Part shown: piece by piece, positions 16,367-24,194 of the stretch
How the letters are laid out: every line of letters begins with the position of its first letter
Numbering within the stretch: position 1 is the first letter of the stretch
Assembly (NCBI GenBank): GCA_903911145.1
Contig: CAIWCD010000014.1
Location: 210,249-274,248, forward strand
Reading direction: 5' to 3'
Origin: an uncultured delta proteobacterium
GTDB taxonomy: Bacteria; Myxococcota; Myxococcia; Myxococcales; 40CM-4-68-19
Length of the DNA stretch: 64,000 nt
Translations under genes and position numbers: made by a program
Notes under the pieces: model-generated
The model's input: the letters and a program-made list of their open reading frames with translations, nothing else
What the model was told of the DNA's origin: nothing
The model's database searches: none

Positions 16367-16382
16367 GACGTGACGTCACGTC
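16367..16382. promoter_or_regulatory. 16-base perfect palindrome GACGTGACGTCACGTC
   Basis: Exact palindrome whose core is the TGACGTCA seen twice upstream of flgB. It falls in the proposed leader of the activator gene, between its transcription start (about 16392) and its ribosome site (16341-16346), which would suit autorepression by the activator or another dimeric regulator. Confidence 0.5.
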
Positions 16383-16402
16383 AGGCAGATGGCGCGAACA
16401 AC

Positions 16403-16418
16403 AGCAAAATTGTAGCCA
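16403..16418 (-). promoter_or_regulatory. Sigma-54 promoter of the FleQ-like activator
   Basis: Minus-strand TGGCTACAATTTTGCT has TGGC at -24 and TTGCT at -12 with the obligatory ten-base spacing between GG and GC; it fits the TGGCAC-N5-TTGCW consensus closely. Transcription would start near 16392, giving a leader of about 58 bases. It implies that the activator is itself made from a sigma-54 promoter, either by itself or by another activator. Confidence 0.6.
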
Positions 16419-16578
16419 ACCGATCATCGACTGTTCGAATTGGAAGCGAAGGGTCGTGTTCATGAGCTTCTGGTTCCTGTCTCCAACTCGAAGGTTGGCC
16501 GAGTTGATCGCTGCGGAAGCGGAGCTGCGGAGTGCTGTTGATGGCGACCCTCCAGCTGGATGCATGACGCCACCCAGC

Positions 16579-16590
16579 TGACGGACGTCA
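16579..16590. promoter_or_regulatory. TGACGGACGTCA element, possible shared enhancer
   Basis: TGAC and GTCA half-sites separated by four bases, related to the TGACGTCA octamers. It lies about 170-190 bases upstream of the minus-strand sigma-54 promoter and about 130-155 bases upstream of the plus-strand one, so a single activator could serve both. Support is the motif and spacing only. Confidence 0.3.
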
Positions 16591-16719
16591 TGGTGATGGC
16601 GACAGAAATCGTCAGATCACCAGTGAACGTGCGCCAACCCTATGGCGATCGATTCCCGGAAATCAAACTTTTGACCCGGCGAAACACGCGAGACTGCTAC
16701 AAGGCAAGAGCGGGGCCGA

Positions 16720-16735
16720 TGGTCATCCACTTGCA
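16720..16735 (+). promoter_or_regulatory. Candidate sigma-54 promoter of the histidine kinase gene
   Basis: TGGTCATCCACTTGCA has TGG at -24 and a perfect TTGCA at -12 with GG-N10-GC spacing. The predicted transcription start is near 16746, only four bases before the ATG at 16750. If this promoter is real, translation probably begins at the later ATG 16813, which has AGGAG four bases upstream. Confidence 0.45.
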
Positions 16736-16749
16736 GAGGTCGTGAGGCA

Positions 16750-18666
16750 ATGTTGACCGGATCGATGCTCGGCGCCGACGCAGCCCTCGCTCACAGCGCG
16801 ATGCAGGAGCTGATGAATGAGCTGCCGCTTGGCGTGATCCAGCTCGACGAATCCCATCTCCTCGGGCGCTGCAACCCGATCGCACAGCAGCTGCTCGAAA
16901 GTGCGGTGGGGATCGAGCTGCTCCTCACCCTCGACAAGATGGCGACGCGGGCGGCCGCTTGCGGGCAGCTCGTCGAGACCGTGATGACGGCCGGGCCGAT
17001 CGGGGAGCTGCGGATTCTGCTCGCGCGCAGCGAGGGCGTGAGCGGGTTCGTTGCATATGTCGAGAGGTCGGCGACCGCGCGGCTGCGCGCTGAGATCCAG
17101 GTTCTGCGCGCGCTGCTCGAGGCGGTGACGGTCGAGAGTTCGGTCACCGATGCGATCCAGCCTGGGCTCGAATCGCTCGCGGGCACTCTGACTGCGGGCT
17201 GGGTGGCGCTCTTCGAGAGCGATTCGGATGGGTTGGCTCTGCGGCCGCTCGCCCATGTCGGCGTGCCGCCGGAGCATCGGACCTATCTTCTGCCGCACGA
17301 GATCTCGGCCACGTCCAGCGCGGTCGGGCGCGCGGCGCTCACGGGCGCGCCGGTGCATCTGCGCGTGCTGTCGCGAGGGCCGTTCGCAGCAGAGCGGGCG
17401 CTGATCGGCGGCGAGAAGTTTGCCGGGCTCGCGCTGCCCGTTCGCGGCGGCGACAAGATGCTCGGGGCGCTCTTCGTCTGCGGGCCGATGGGTCTGCTCG
17501 GAGAAGGAGAGATTCGTCTGGTGCAGGGACTCGCGGACGCGGTCGGGGCGCTGTTGCAGCGCGCTCGGAGCGACGGGGCGATCAAGCGCGAGCAGGAGGC
17601 GCGGCAGACGCTGATGGACAACCTGCCCGATGCGATCGTCGAGAGCGGCGCGCAAGGAACGATCGTTGTCGCGGCAGGTCGGGTGCTCGCGATCCTCGGT
17701 CGGAGCGCCGCCGATCTCCTCGGTGCGCCCATCGAAGAGCTGGTGGCGCCGGCCGATCGCATCGCGTTCGCCGCCAGGCTGCGCGCGGCCTCGCTCGATT
17801 CCGCCGCGCTTGGCGAGTTCACGATCGTCCATCCGAACGGCGCCCAGGTTCCGGTCGAGGTGTCGCTTCAGCGCGCGGCGCCCTCGAGCGATCTGTCGGT
17901 CCGCGCAGTCTTCCGCGATGTCTCCCAGCGCAAGAAGCTCGAGGCTGACGTCGCGCACGCGCGGGAGATCTCGGTGCAGCGCGAGCGGCTGGCTCTGATC
18001 GGACAGCTCGCCTCTGCAATCACGCACGAGATCAACAATCCGCTCGCGTTCGTGCGCTCCAACATCGAGCTGCTCGAGAGCCTCGCGCCGACGCAGCTCT
18101 CCGGGCCGGACGCCGCGCGCGGCAAGATGGTGGTCGAGGCGCTGCACGACTCGCTTGCGGGGCTCGATCGCGTCAATGCCATCATCTCGGCGCTCAAGGG
18201 GATGGCGCGCAAGAACACGCGTGAGGTGGTCGAGTTCGATCCATCGACGCCGATCCACGAGGCGATCCTGATCTTCGAGCGGGCGCGTCACGGCAGTGGT
18301 CACGTCCAGCTCACGCTGCCGGCGCTGCCGATGGTGATGGGCTCGTCGAGCGGCCTGGCTCAAGTGCTGCTCAATCTCCTCGACAATGCGCTCGAGGCGA
18401 ACGCCGGCAAGGGGCTCATCAGCGTGCAGTGCGCCGAGGAGGGCTCGTCGGTGGTGATTCGCGTGCGCGACCGCGGGCCGGGGATTACGCCGGACGTGCG
18501 TGCACATCTCTTCGAGCCCTACTTCACGACCAAGCTACCGGGGACGGGCATGGGGCTCGGGCTCTATCTGAGCCGCGACATTCTTGAGGCGTCCGGCGGG
18601 TCGATCGAACTCGAGTCGACGACGGATGAGACCGTCTTTCGTGTGACGTTGCCGCTCGCGAAGTAA
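16750..18666 (+). CDS. PAS-GAF-PAS sensor histidine kinase
   Basis: Cytoplasmic kinase, 638 residues if started at ATG 16750, 617 from the better-spaced ATG 16813. No membrane segment is visible. Order: PAS (about 22-110), GAF (about 130-270, ESLAGTLTAGWVALFESDSD), second PAS (about 285-395), dimerisation helix with the phosphorylated His426 in SAITHEINNPLAF, then the ATPase domain with N box LLNLLDNALEANAG, G1 DRGPGI and G2 GTGMGLGLYLSRD. It is complete and looks active. No response regulator is encoded nearby: the adjacent sigma-54 activator lacks a receiver, so the partner is elsewhere. Divergent placement beside the flagellar activator suggests a FleS/FlgS-like role, which is inference. 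Confidence 0.92.
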   Translation: MLTGSMLGADAALAHSAMQELMNELPLGVIQLDESHLLGRCNPIAQQLLESAVGIELLLTLDKMATRAAACGQLVETVMTAGPIGELRILLARSEGVSGFVAYVERSATARLRAEIQVLRALLEAVTVESSVTDAIQPGLESLAGTLTAGWVALFESDSDGLALRPLAHVGVPPEHRTYLLPHEISATSSAVGRAALTGAPVHLRVLSRGPFAAERALIGGEKFAGLALPVRGGDKMLGALFVCGPMGLLGEGEIRLVQGLADAVGALLQRARSDGAIKREQEARQTLMDNLPDAIVESGAQGTIVVAAGRVLAILGRSAADLLGAPIEELVAPADRIAFAARLRAASLDSAALGEFTIVHPNGAQVPVEVSLQRAAPSSDLSVRAVFRDVSQRKKLEADVAHAREISVQRERLALIGQLASAITHEINNPLAFVRSNIELLESLAPTQLSGPDAARGKMVVEALHDSLAGLDRVNAIISALKGMARKNTREVVEFDPSTPIHEAILIFERARHGSGHVQLTLPALPMVMGSSSGLAQVLLNLLDNALEANAGKGLISVQCAEEGSSVVIRVRDRGPGITPDVRAHLFEPYFTTKLPGTGMGLGLYLSRDILEASGGSIELESTTDETVFRVTLPLAK

Positions 18667-18700
18667 GGCTGGGCGCGGCCGGGCGCGATCTTCCGCGTCG

Positions 18701-20176
18701 CTAGGCCGAGCGGACGGCGTTGCGGCCGCTGCGCTTGGCCTCGTAGAGCGCGTGGTCAGCGCGTTCGAGCAGCCCCGCCGCGTCTGCCGTTTCCGGCACG
18801 TAGGAAGCGACTCCGATCGAGATGGTCGGGAAGATCGGCGGCTCTCCGGTCGCGAACTCAATCGGCGCCTGCGAGACGGAGCGGCGCAGTTTTTCGGCCA
18901 CCTCGAGCGCTTCCGTGTGGGTCACGCGGGGCAGGACGATGCAGAACTCTTCGCCGCCGAAGCGGGCCACGGTGTCGACCTTGCGCACGTTGCGCTTGAG
19001 CGCCAGCGCCACGCTGCGCAGCACGATGTCGCCGACGGGATGGCCGTGCTGGTCGTTGATCGACTTGAAGCGATCGAGATCGACCATCAGCAGAGAGAGC
19101 TCGTCGCCGAAACGCAAGCTGCGGGTCCACTCCTGCTCGAGGCGCTGGAAGAGCTGGCGACGGTTGGGCACACCCGTGAGCGCGTCGGTGTACGAGAGCT
19201 CGAGCATCTGCGCGTAGAGGCGCGCGTTCTGGATGGCGAGACCGGCCTGCGCGGCGATCGCCTCCGCGATGCGGATCTCCTGCGGCCGGAACGCGGCGAC
19301 CTCGGGGCGGCTCAGGTTCATCACGCCGACGATGCGTCCCTTGGCCTGAAGCGGGATGGCAAGAAATGACCCCGTGCTGCGCTGCAGTCCCTTGTAGTGG
19401 AGGAAGCGATTGTCCTGATCGACATCCGGGACGTAGACGGTCTGGCCGCGCGCCACGGCATCGCCGACGACTCCTTCGCCGATGGAGAAACGCATCCCGC
19501 GCGCTGAGGCCGGGGCCTTGCCCGCGACCGCTTCGATCACCAGCTGCTGCGTCGTCTCGTCGATGAGCAGGACGGAGAAGTCATTGACGCCGAGCTGCAG
19601 ACAGGTGTGGCGACCGAGCTCCTCGAGTTGCTCGCGCAGGTCGAGCGTGCCCGAGAGACTGCGCGACACCTCGAGCACCAGCTCCATCTCGCGGGCGTGT
19701 TCACCGAGCTGCGCGTTGGCCTGCTTGAGCTCGCCTTGCAGCACCAGCTCGCGCTCCATCAGGGAGAGCTTCTGCTGCTGCTCGATCTCCGCGACGGCCA
19801 TGTCGGTAACTTTCGCGAGCATGCTGTTGAAAGAGCCCGCGAGCTGGCCGAGTTCGTCGTCGCTGCCCACCTTGGCGCGGATGAGAATCTCGCCCGCTTC
19901 GGCGCGGCGCATCGCGAGCATCAGCGCCTGGATCGGCTTGAGGAGAAAATGGCGGGCCGCGAGAGCAACGGCGATCCCCGCGAAGGTGAGCGTGAGCAGC
20001 GCGCCGATCACCGCGCCCTGGCGCAGCTCGTCGAAGGCCCGCTCAGGAGCGTAGCGGGCGAGCTTCTGCGAGTGATTGATGATGCCCCAGAGCCCAAGCA
20101 GCAGCGCCGCGGCCGACGGCACGGCCGCGGCGAGAATCAGCTTGAAGGCGAGTGAGCGGCGGATCCCCGGGAACAC
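18701..20176 (-). CDS. Membrane diguanylate cyclase (HAMP-GAF-GGDEF)
   Basis: Makes cyclic di-GMP from two GTP. The 491-residue protein has two membrane helices (about 10-30 and 54-73) flanking a very short outer segment, a HAMP domain (about 75-125), a coiled coil, a GAF domain (about 165-320) and a GGDEF domain. The active site reads GGEEF at 407-411, intact, and an RxxD product-inhibition site (RKVD) sits at 398-401. Start is GTG at 20176. It converges on the histidine kinase gene, 34 bases apart. Given the neighbours, a role in the switch between swimming and surface life is plausible but unproven. Confidence 0.94.
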   Translation of the reverse strand: MFPGIRRSLAFKLILAAAVPSAAALLLGLWGIINHSQKLARYAPERAFDELRQGAVIGALLTLTFAGIAVALAARHFLLKPIQALMLAMRRAEAGEILIRAKVGSDDELGQLAGSFNSMLAKVTDMAVAEIEQQQKLSLMERELVLQGELKQANAQLGEHAREMELVLEVSRSLSGTLDLREQLEELGRHTCLQLGVNDFSVLLIDETTQQLVIEAVAGKAPASARGMRFSIGEGVVGDAVARGQTVYVPDVDQDNRFLHYKGLQRSTGSFLAIPLQAKGRIVGVMNLSRPEVAAFRPQEIRIAEAIAAQAGLAIQNARLYAQMLELSYTDALTGVPNRRQLFQRLEQEWTRSLRFGDELSLLMVDLDRFKSINDQHGHPVGDIVLRSVALALKRNVRKVDTVARFGGEEFCIVLPRVTHTEALEVAEKLRRSVSQAPIEFATGEPPIFPTISIGVASYVPETADAAGLLERADHALYEAKRSGRNAVRSA

Positions 20177-20320
20177 GAATCGACTCTATCAGTGTTGACG
20201 CTCGCTCGGGCGGACAGGCACGTTGGCGCACCTGTGACGCCCGACCTCCCTCTGAGAGCAGACACCTCGACCGCTTCCGCTGCTGGGCGCAGCGATGGCC
20301 CGCGCCTCGCGGGAGGGCGT

Positions 20321-21502
20321 TTGGCTGCGGAGATCTTTGCTCGCGCGAGACCAGATTACCGCTCCGCATGGCGCTCGTTTCGTGCGCGCGCGACCGCACT
20401 GGGCACGGCTCTTCTGCTGTTCGGCGCGGCCGCGAAGGGCGAGGAGATCCGCATCGAGGTCACGCGCGGGAGGGCCGCGGCGAGCTTCTCCGGGGCGGGC
20501 GCGAACGCGACGCAAGGGACGCAGGCGCAAGCCTTCACGCTGTCCGAGCGCGCAGAACACGGGCTCTCGGCCTCGGGTGCGGAGTTGCTGCTCGATGGCG
20601 CGAGAGTCGCGCAGCCGCTCCTGGTGCGACCCGGAGCGTCTCCGCTCCTTCTCGAGGGCAAGCCGCTGCCGGGGCGCATCGAGGTCTGGGCGGAGCAGGG
20701 CGCGCTCATTGTCGTCAACGCGCTCGATCTCGAGGAGTACGTCTCTGCCGTGGTGTCGAGCGAGATGCCGGCGCGCTGGCCCGCGGCGGCGCTCGAGGCG
20801 CAGGCCATCGCGGCGCGCACCTACGCCGTGGCGCAGAAGATCTCGAGCGGTCCGGGCGCGCGCGCGCATCTCGGCGCGTCGGTGCTCGATCAGGTCTACG
20901 CGGGCGCGGCCCATCCCGAGAGCGGTGCGAGCGCGGCGGCGAAGGCGACGTACGGGAAGGTCCTCACCTGGAACGCGGCTCCGATCGCGGCCTACTTCTC
21001 GGCCTCGTGCGGCGGCAAGAGCGAGAGCGCCGAGGGTGCGTTCGATGTTCCGCCGGGGAGCACGCCCTACCTGCGCGTCGAGGATGACGGCGACTCGGAT
21101 GCGGCGATGCCGCGCGCGGAGTGGATGGTGCGCATTCCTCTCGCGACGATTTCGCAGACGCTGCAGCGCGCGGGCCGGCTGCATGCGGCGGTGACGAGCC
21201 TCGCGGTGACCGAGACGACGTCATCCGGGCGCGTGCGGAAGATCAAGCTGGGCGCGGCCGGGAACAAATCGGTCGCGATGAAGGGGGCGGAGTTGCGGCA
21301 GTTGCTGGGCTATTCGACGCTGCCCTCGCTGGCGTTCAAAGTCGAGGTGGAGAAGGGCGATGCACTGTTCCGCGGGCGCGGCAGCGGGCACGGCGTCGGT
21401 CTCTGCCAGTGGGGCGCGCGCGCGCGGGCGGCCTCGGGCGAGACGGCCGAGCAGATCCTCGCGCACTACTATCCGGGAGCGGAGATCAGGCAGATGTATT
21501 GA
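20321..21502 (+). CDS. SpoIID/LytB domain protein, probable peptidoglycan-processing factor
   Basis: Exported protein with the SpoIID/LytB domain, which in sporulating bacteria is a lytic transglycosylase that cuts denuded glycan. Start is uncertain: I prefer TTG 20321 (393 residues), with GGGAGG four bases upstream and a signal peptide directly following (ATALGTALLLFGAAAKGEE); in-frame GTG codons at 20192 and 20234 would extend it. Motifs are LEEYVSAVVSSEMPARWPAA, ALEAQAIAARTYAV, CGGKSESAE and the C-terminal SGHGVGLCQWGARARA, all typical. It is complete at the C terminus. Confidence 0.88.
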   Translation: MAAEIFARARPDYRSAWRSFRARATALGTALLLFGAAAKGEEIRIEVTRGRAAASFSGAGANATQGTQAQAFTLSERAEHGLSASGAELLLDGARVAQPLLVRPGASPLLLEGKPLPGRIEVWAEQGALIVVNALDLEEYVSAVVSSEMPARWPAAALEAQAIAARTYAVAQKISSGPGARAHLGASVLDQVYAGAAHPESGASAAAKATYGKVLTWNAAPIAAYFSASCGGKSESAEGAFDVPPGSTPYLRVEDDGDSDAAMPRAEWMVRIPLATISQTLQRAGRLHAAVTSLAVTETTSSGRVRKIKLGAAGNKSVAMKGAELRQLLGYSTLPSLAFKVEVEKGDALFRGRGSGHGVGLCQWGARARAASGETAEQILAHYYPGAEIRQMY

Positions 21503-21525
21503 CGCTCGATTGAAGCGAGCTTCAG

Positions 21526-21547
21526 ATTCTGAATCTTGATTCAGAAT
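21526..21547. terminator. A+T-rich 9-bp hairpin between convergent genes
   Basis: attctgaat at 21526-21534 and its exact complement attcagaat at 21539-21547, with a four-base loop. It overlaps the last codons of the acetyltransferase gene and follows the SpoIID stop by 23 bases. The A+T-rich stem stands out in this sequence. It could be a bidirectional terminator, although it lacks a T run. Confidence 0.35.
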
Positions 21548-22101
21548 GCCAGCGGCCAGACGTCTCGCACGGGCCGCACGTCATGCGGTGGCCCCTCGGG
21601 CTGTAGCGACAGCTCCCAGAATCCGACGTCGTGCCAGCGGTCGAACTTCCAGCCGCAGCGATGGAGGATTCCCACTTGAGTGAAGCCGAACTTCGCGTGC
21701 AGCCGCTCGCTGGGCGGATGCGGTGACGTGATGCCGGCGAAGAGCTGCACATATCCCTGAGCGCGCAGGATGGGCAGGAGCTTGCCGTAGAGCGCCTGCG
21801 CGACGCCGCGCCCGTGCCAGGGCTGCGCGATGTAGACGGAGAGCTCGGCGCAGAAGCGATAGGCCCCGCGCGGTTTGTAGGGGCCCGACTTGGCGAAGCC
21901 AACGACACGGCCGTCGCTGCGCGCGACGAGCCATGGGTGCTGTTCGTGCGTGCGTGCGTAGAGCGCAAGCCACTCGTCGAGCGGCTCCGGCGCGGTGGCG
22001 AAGTTGGCCGGCGTCTCTGCCGCGGCCCAGTTGGCGATCGCCAGGATCTCCGCGACATCGTCGCGGCCGGCCAGCTCGATGGTGAAGGGCGATTCGCTCA
22101 T
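21541..22101 (-). CDS. GNAT N-acetyltransferase, phosphinothricin/methionine-sulfoximine type
   Basis: 186-residue acetyltransferase. The acetyl-CoA loop is seen as HGRGVAQALYGKLLPILRAQ (the Q/R-x-x-G-x-G/A pattern), preceded by the strand CAELSVYIAQPW and followed by SERLHAKFGFTQVGILHRCG and WELSL, which match the PAT/MnaT subfamily that acetylates phosphinothricin or methionine sulfoximine. The exact substrate cannot be told from sequence. It is divergent from mutL with 66 bases between the starts. Confidence 0.88.
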   Translation of the reverse strand: MSESPFTIELAGRDDVAEILAIANWAAAETPANFATAPEPLDEWLALYARTHEQHPWLVARSDGRVVGFAKSGPYKPRGAYRFCAELSVYIAQPWHGRGVAQALYGKLLPILRAQGYVQLFAGITSPHPPSERLHAKFGFTQVGILHRCGWKFDRWHDVGFWELSLQPEGPPHDVRPVRDVWPLAF

Positions 22102-22167
22102 CCGCTCATTCTATCTGCGCCAACGGGCCACGTGGAGCGGCAGCGTTGTTTGCTACATTGACGCCCC

Positions 22168-24114
22168 ATGCCGCGCATCCAGATTCTCGACGAGACGCTC
22201 GCCAACCAGATCGCTGCCGGCGAAGTGATCGAGCGGCCCGCGGCCGTGGTGAAGGAGTTGGTCGAGAACGCGCTCGACGCGGGCGCGAAACGCATCGAGA
22301 TCGATCTTCTCGATGGCGGCAAGAAGCTCGTGCGCGTGCGCGACGATGGCAGCGGGATGGGGCGCGAGGATGCGCGGCTCTCGCTCCAGCGGCACGCGAC
22401 CTCGAAGCTGCGGACGAAGGACGATCTCTTTGCGATCGCGAGCTACGGATTTCGCGGTGAGGCGCTGCCGTCCATCGCGGCGGTCTCGCGCTTTTCCCTG
22501 CTGACAAGCGAGGCGGACGCGCTCGCGGGGACGCGCATCGAAGTTGACGGTGGATCGCTCGGACCCGCGCTGGATGCGGGCGCGCCGCCCGGCACGACGA
22601 TCGAAGTGCGCGACCTGTTCTGGAATGTTCCGGCACGCCGCAAGTTCATCAAGCGGGCCGCGACCGAGCAGCAGCACGCCATCGATGCGGTCCTGCGGCT
22701 CGCGCTGCCGAGGCTCGATGTCTCCTTCACGCTGCGAGAAGGTGAGCGCACGCTCTTGCGGATGACCGCGGGCGAGACGCTCGCCTCGCGCGCGGAAGAG
22801 GCGATCTCGCGCGAGCTGCATGGTCGCTGGAGCCCATTTGACGCTGCGGTGCGGGGCGTGCGCGCGCATGGCCTTGCGGGTTCGCCCGACGTCGCGCAAG
22901 GGAGCGCGAAGGGAATCTGGCTGTTCGTGAATGGGCGGGCGATTCGCGATCGCCAATTGTCGCATGCGGTTCTGCGCGCCTATGGAGAGGTTCTCGAGCA
23001 CGGCCGGTTTGCCGCCGCGGTGATCTTCCTCGAGGTCCCGCCGGCGGAGCTGGACGTGAATGTCCATCCCGCGAAAGCGGAAGTGCGTCTCGCCGATGCT
23101 CGCGCGGCCTGGGAGGCGATCGCGGCGGGGCTCTCTGCGGTGCTCGCGCCCGGCGCCTGGCTGCATCACGCGGGAGCTGCGGGGGCGGCTGCGGGTGGCG
23201 TCGCGGGAGTCGCGGCGACGCGCGCGTACGCTCTGGGTGCGGGCGGGAGCGCGATCGTTGGTGTTCAAAGCATTTCGTCCGAAGGTGAGCCGGCGGCCGA
23301 TGCAGAACGGATCGCGCGCGTTGGTGAAGCGATCGCCCGCTTCGGCGCGCGCACGGGAGCGAATGCAGACAGGCCGTGGCAGCCCTCCTCGCGAGCGACG
23401 CCGGTCGGTGGCAGGGAGATCGACGGGCAGCCGGGAGCGATGGTCGCGCAGGCGTCGGCGCAACCGGAGTTGCTCGCGGCCGCGCCGTTCTTCGCGGGCC
23501 TGCGCTATCTCGGACAACTGCACCAGAGCTATCTCGTCTGCGAAGGGCCGCGCGGGCTGGTGCTCGTCGATCAGCACGCGGCGCACGAGCGGATGAACTA
23601 CCAGCGCCTTCGCGCGGCCGCTGAACGGACGGGATTCGTGCAGCCACTCCTCGTGCCTCGGATTCTCACGCCCGCGCCCAGCGCGGCCGCGGCGCTCTCC
23701 GCGTCGCTCGCGGCGCTTGGCGCCTGTGGCATTGAGCTCGCGGATTTTGGCGCGGGAACGCTGGCAATCAAGGCGCTGCCTGCGGAGTTGTCTCCGCTTG
23801 CGGACGGGCAACTGTTGATGCTGCTCGCCGATCTCGCAGAAGAACTGCAGTCGATCGGCCGCGGAGAAACGCTCCTGCGAATGCGCGATGCGCTGCTCGC
23901 GCGCGCAGCCTGCCACGCCAGCGTGCGCGCTCACGACGCGCTTTCCTCTGGCGAAGCGCAGGCGCTGCTCGATGCACTCGACGCAACGGACTACGGCGCT
24001 CGCTGTGCACATGGCCGGCCGGTGGTTTCGGAGTGGGCGGTCGCCGAGATCGAAAAACGATTCGGTCGCGACTACGCGAGCCACGCGCACGCAGCACGCC
24101 TCGAATCGCTTTGA
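22168..24114 (+). CDS. mutL: DNA mismatch repair protein MutL
   Basis: GHKL-ATPase that couples MutS to strand removal. The 648-residue protein has the N-terminal ATPase motifs NQIAAGEVIERPAAVVKELV, NALDAG, DDGSGM and SYGFRGEALPSIAAV, a Gly/Ala-rich linker (about 325-430), and a C-terminal dimerisation/endonuclease domain. The metal-site motif reads DQHAAHERMNYQ at 468-479, so the last glutamate of DQHA(X)2E(X)4E is glutamine, whereas ACHASVR and CAHGRP, the other conserved C-terminal motifs, are present. There is no ribosome site before the ATG, and TACATT ends nine bases upstream, which leaves open a leaderless message. Confidence 0.96.
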   Translation: MPRIQILDETLANQIAAGEVIERPAAVVKELVENALDAGAKRIEIDLLDGGKKLVRVRDDGSGMGREDARLSLQRHATSKLRTKDDLFAIASYGFRGEALPSIAAVSRFSLLTSEADALAGTRIEVDGGSLGPALDAGAPPGTTIEVRDLFWNVPARRKFIKRAATEQQHAIDAVLRLALPRLDVSFTLREGERTLLRMTAGETLASRAEEAISRELHGRWSPFDAAVRGVRAHGLAGSPDVAQGSAKGIWLFVNGRAIRDRQLSHAVLRAYGEVLEHGRFAAAVIFLEVPPAELDVNVHPAKAEVRLADARAAWEAIAAGLSAVLAPGAWLHHAGAAGAAAGGVAGVAATRAYALGAGGSAIVGVQSISSEGEPAADAERIARVGEAIARFGARTGANADRPWQPSSRATPVGGREIDGQPGAMVAQASAQPELLAAAPFFAGLRYLGQLHQSYLVCEGPRGLVLVDQHAAHERMNYQRLRAAAERTGFVQPLLVPRILTPAPSAAAALSASLAALGACGIELADFGAGTLAIKALPAELSPLADGQLLMLLADLAEELQSIGRGETLLRMRDALLARAACHASVRAHDALSSGEAQALLDALDATDYGARCAHGRPVVSEWAVAEIEKRFGRDYASHAHAARLESL

Positions 24115-24194
24115 CGCTTCGCACGCGCGTCTCCAGTCGGGCAACGCGGGAGCGGTGTTACTCTCGGCCAATGTTCGAGTTTCGCGGAGGCACG

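Larger units (their letters stand above)
16335..16749. other. 415-base divergent control region, no gene
   Basis: Non-coding region between the FleQ-like activator (minus) and the histidine kinase (plus). It holds, from left to right, the activator's ribosome site, a 16-base palindrome, a strong sigma-54 promoter for the activator, a TGACGGACGTCA element and a sigma-54-like promoter facing the kinase. The base composition is visibly more A+T-rich than the genes. A 39-codon open frame at 16462-16581 has third-position G+C of about 62 percent, unlike the neighbours, and I do not call it. Confidence 0.7.

Noticed and set aside
16462..16581. 39-codon small gene in the control region
   Set aside because: Third-position G+C is about 62 percent, far below neighbouring genes, the ribosome site is weak, and the frame overlaps the proposed regulatory elements.
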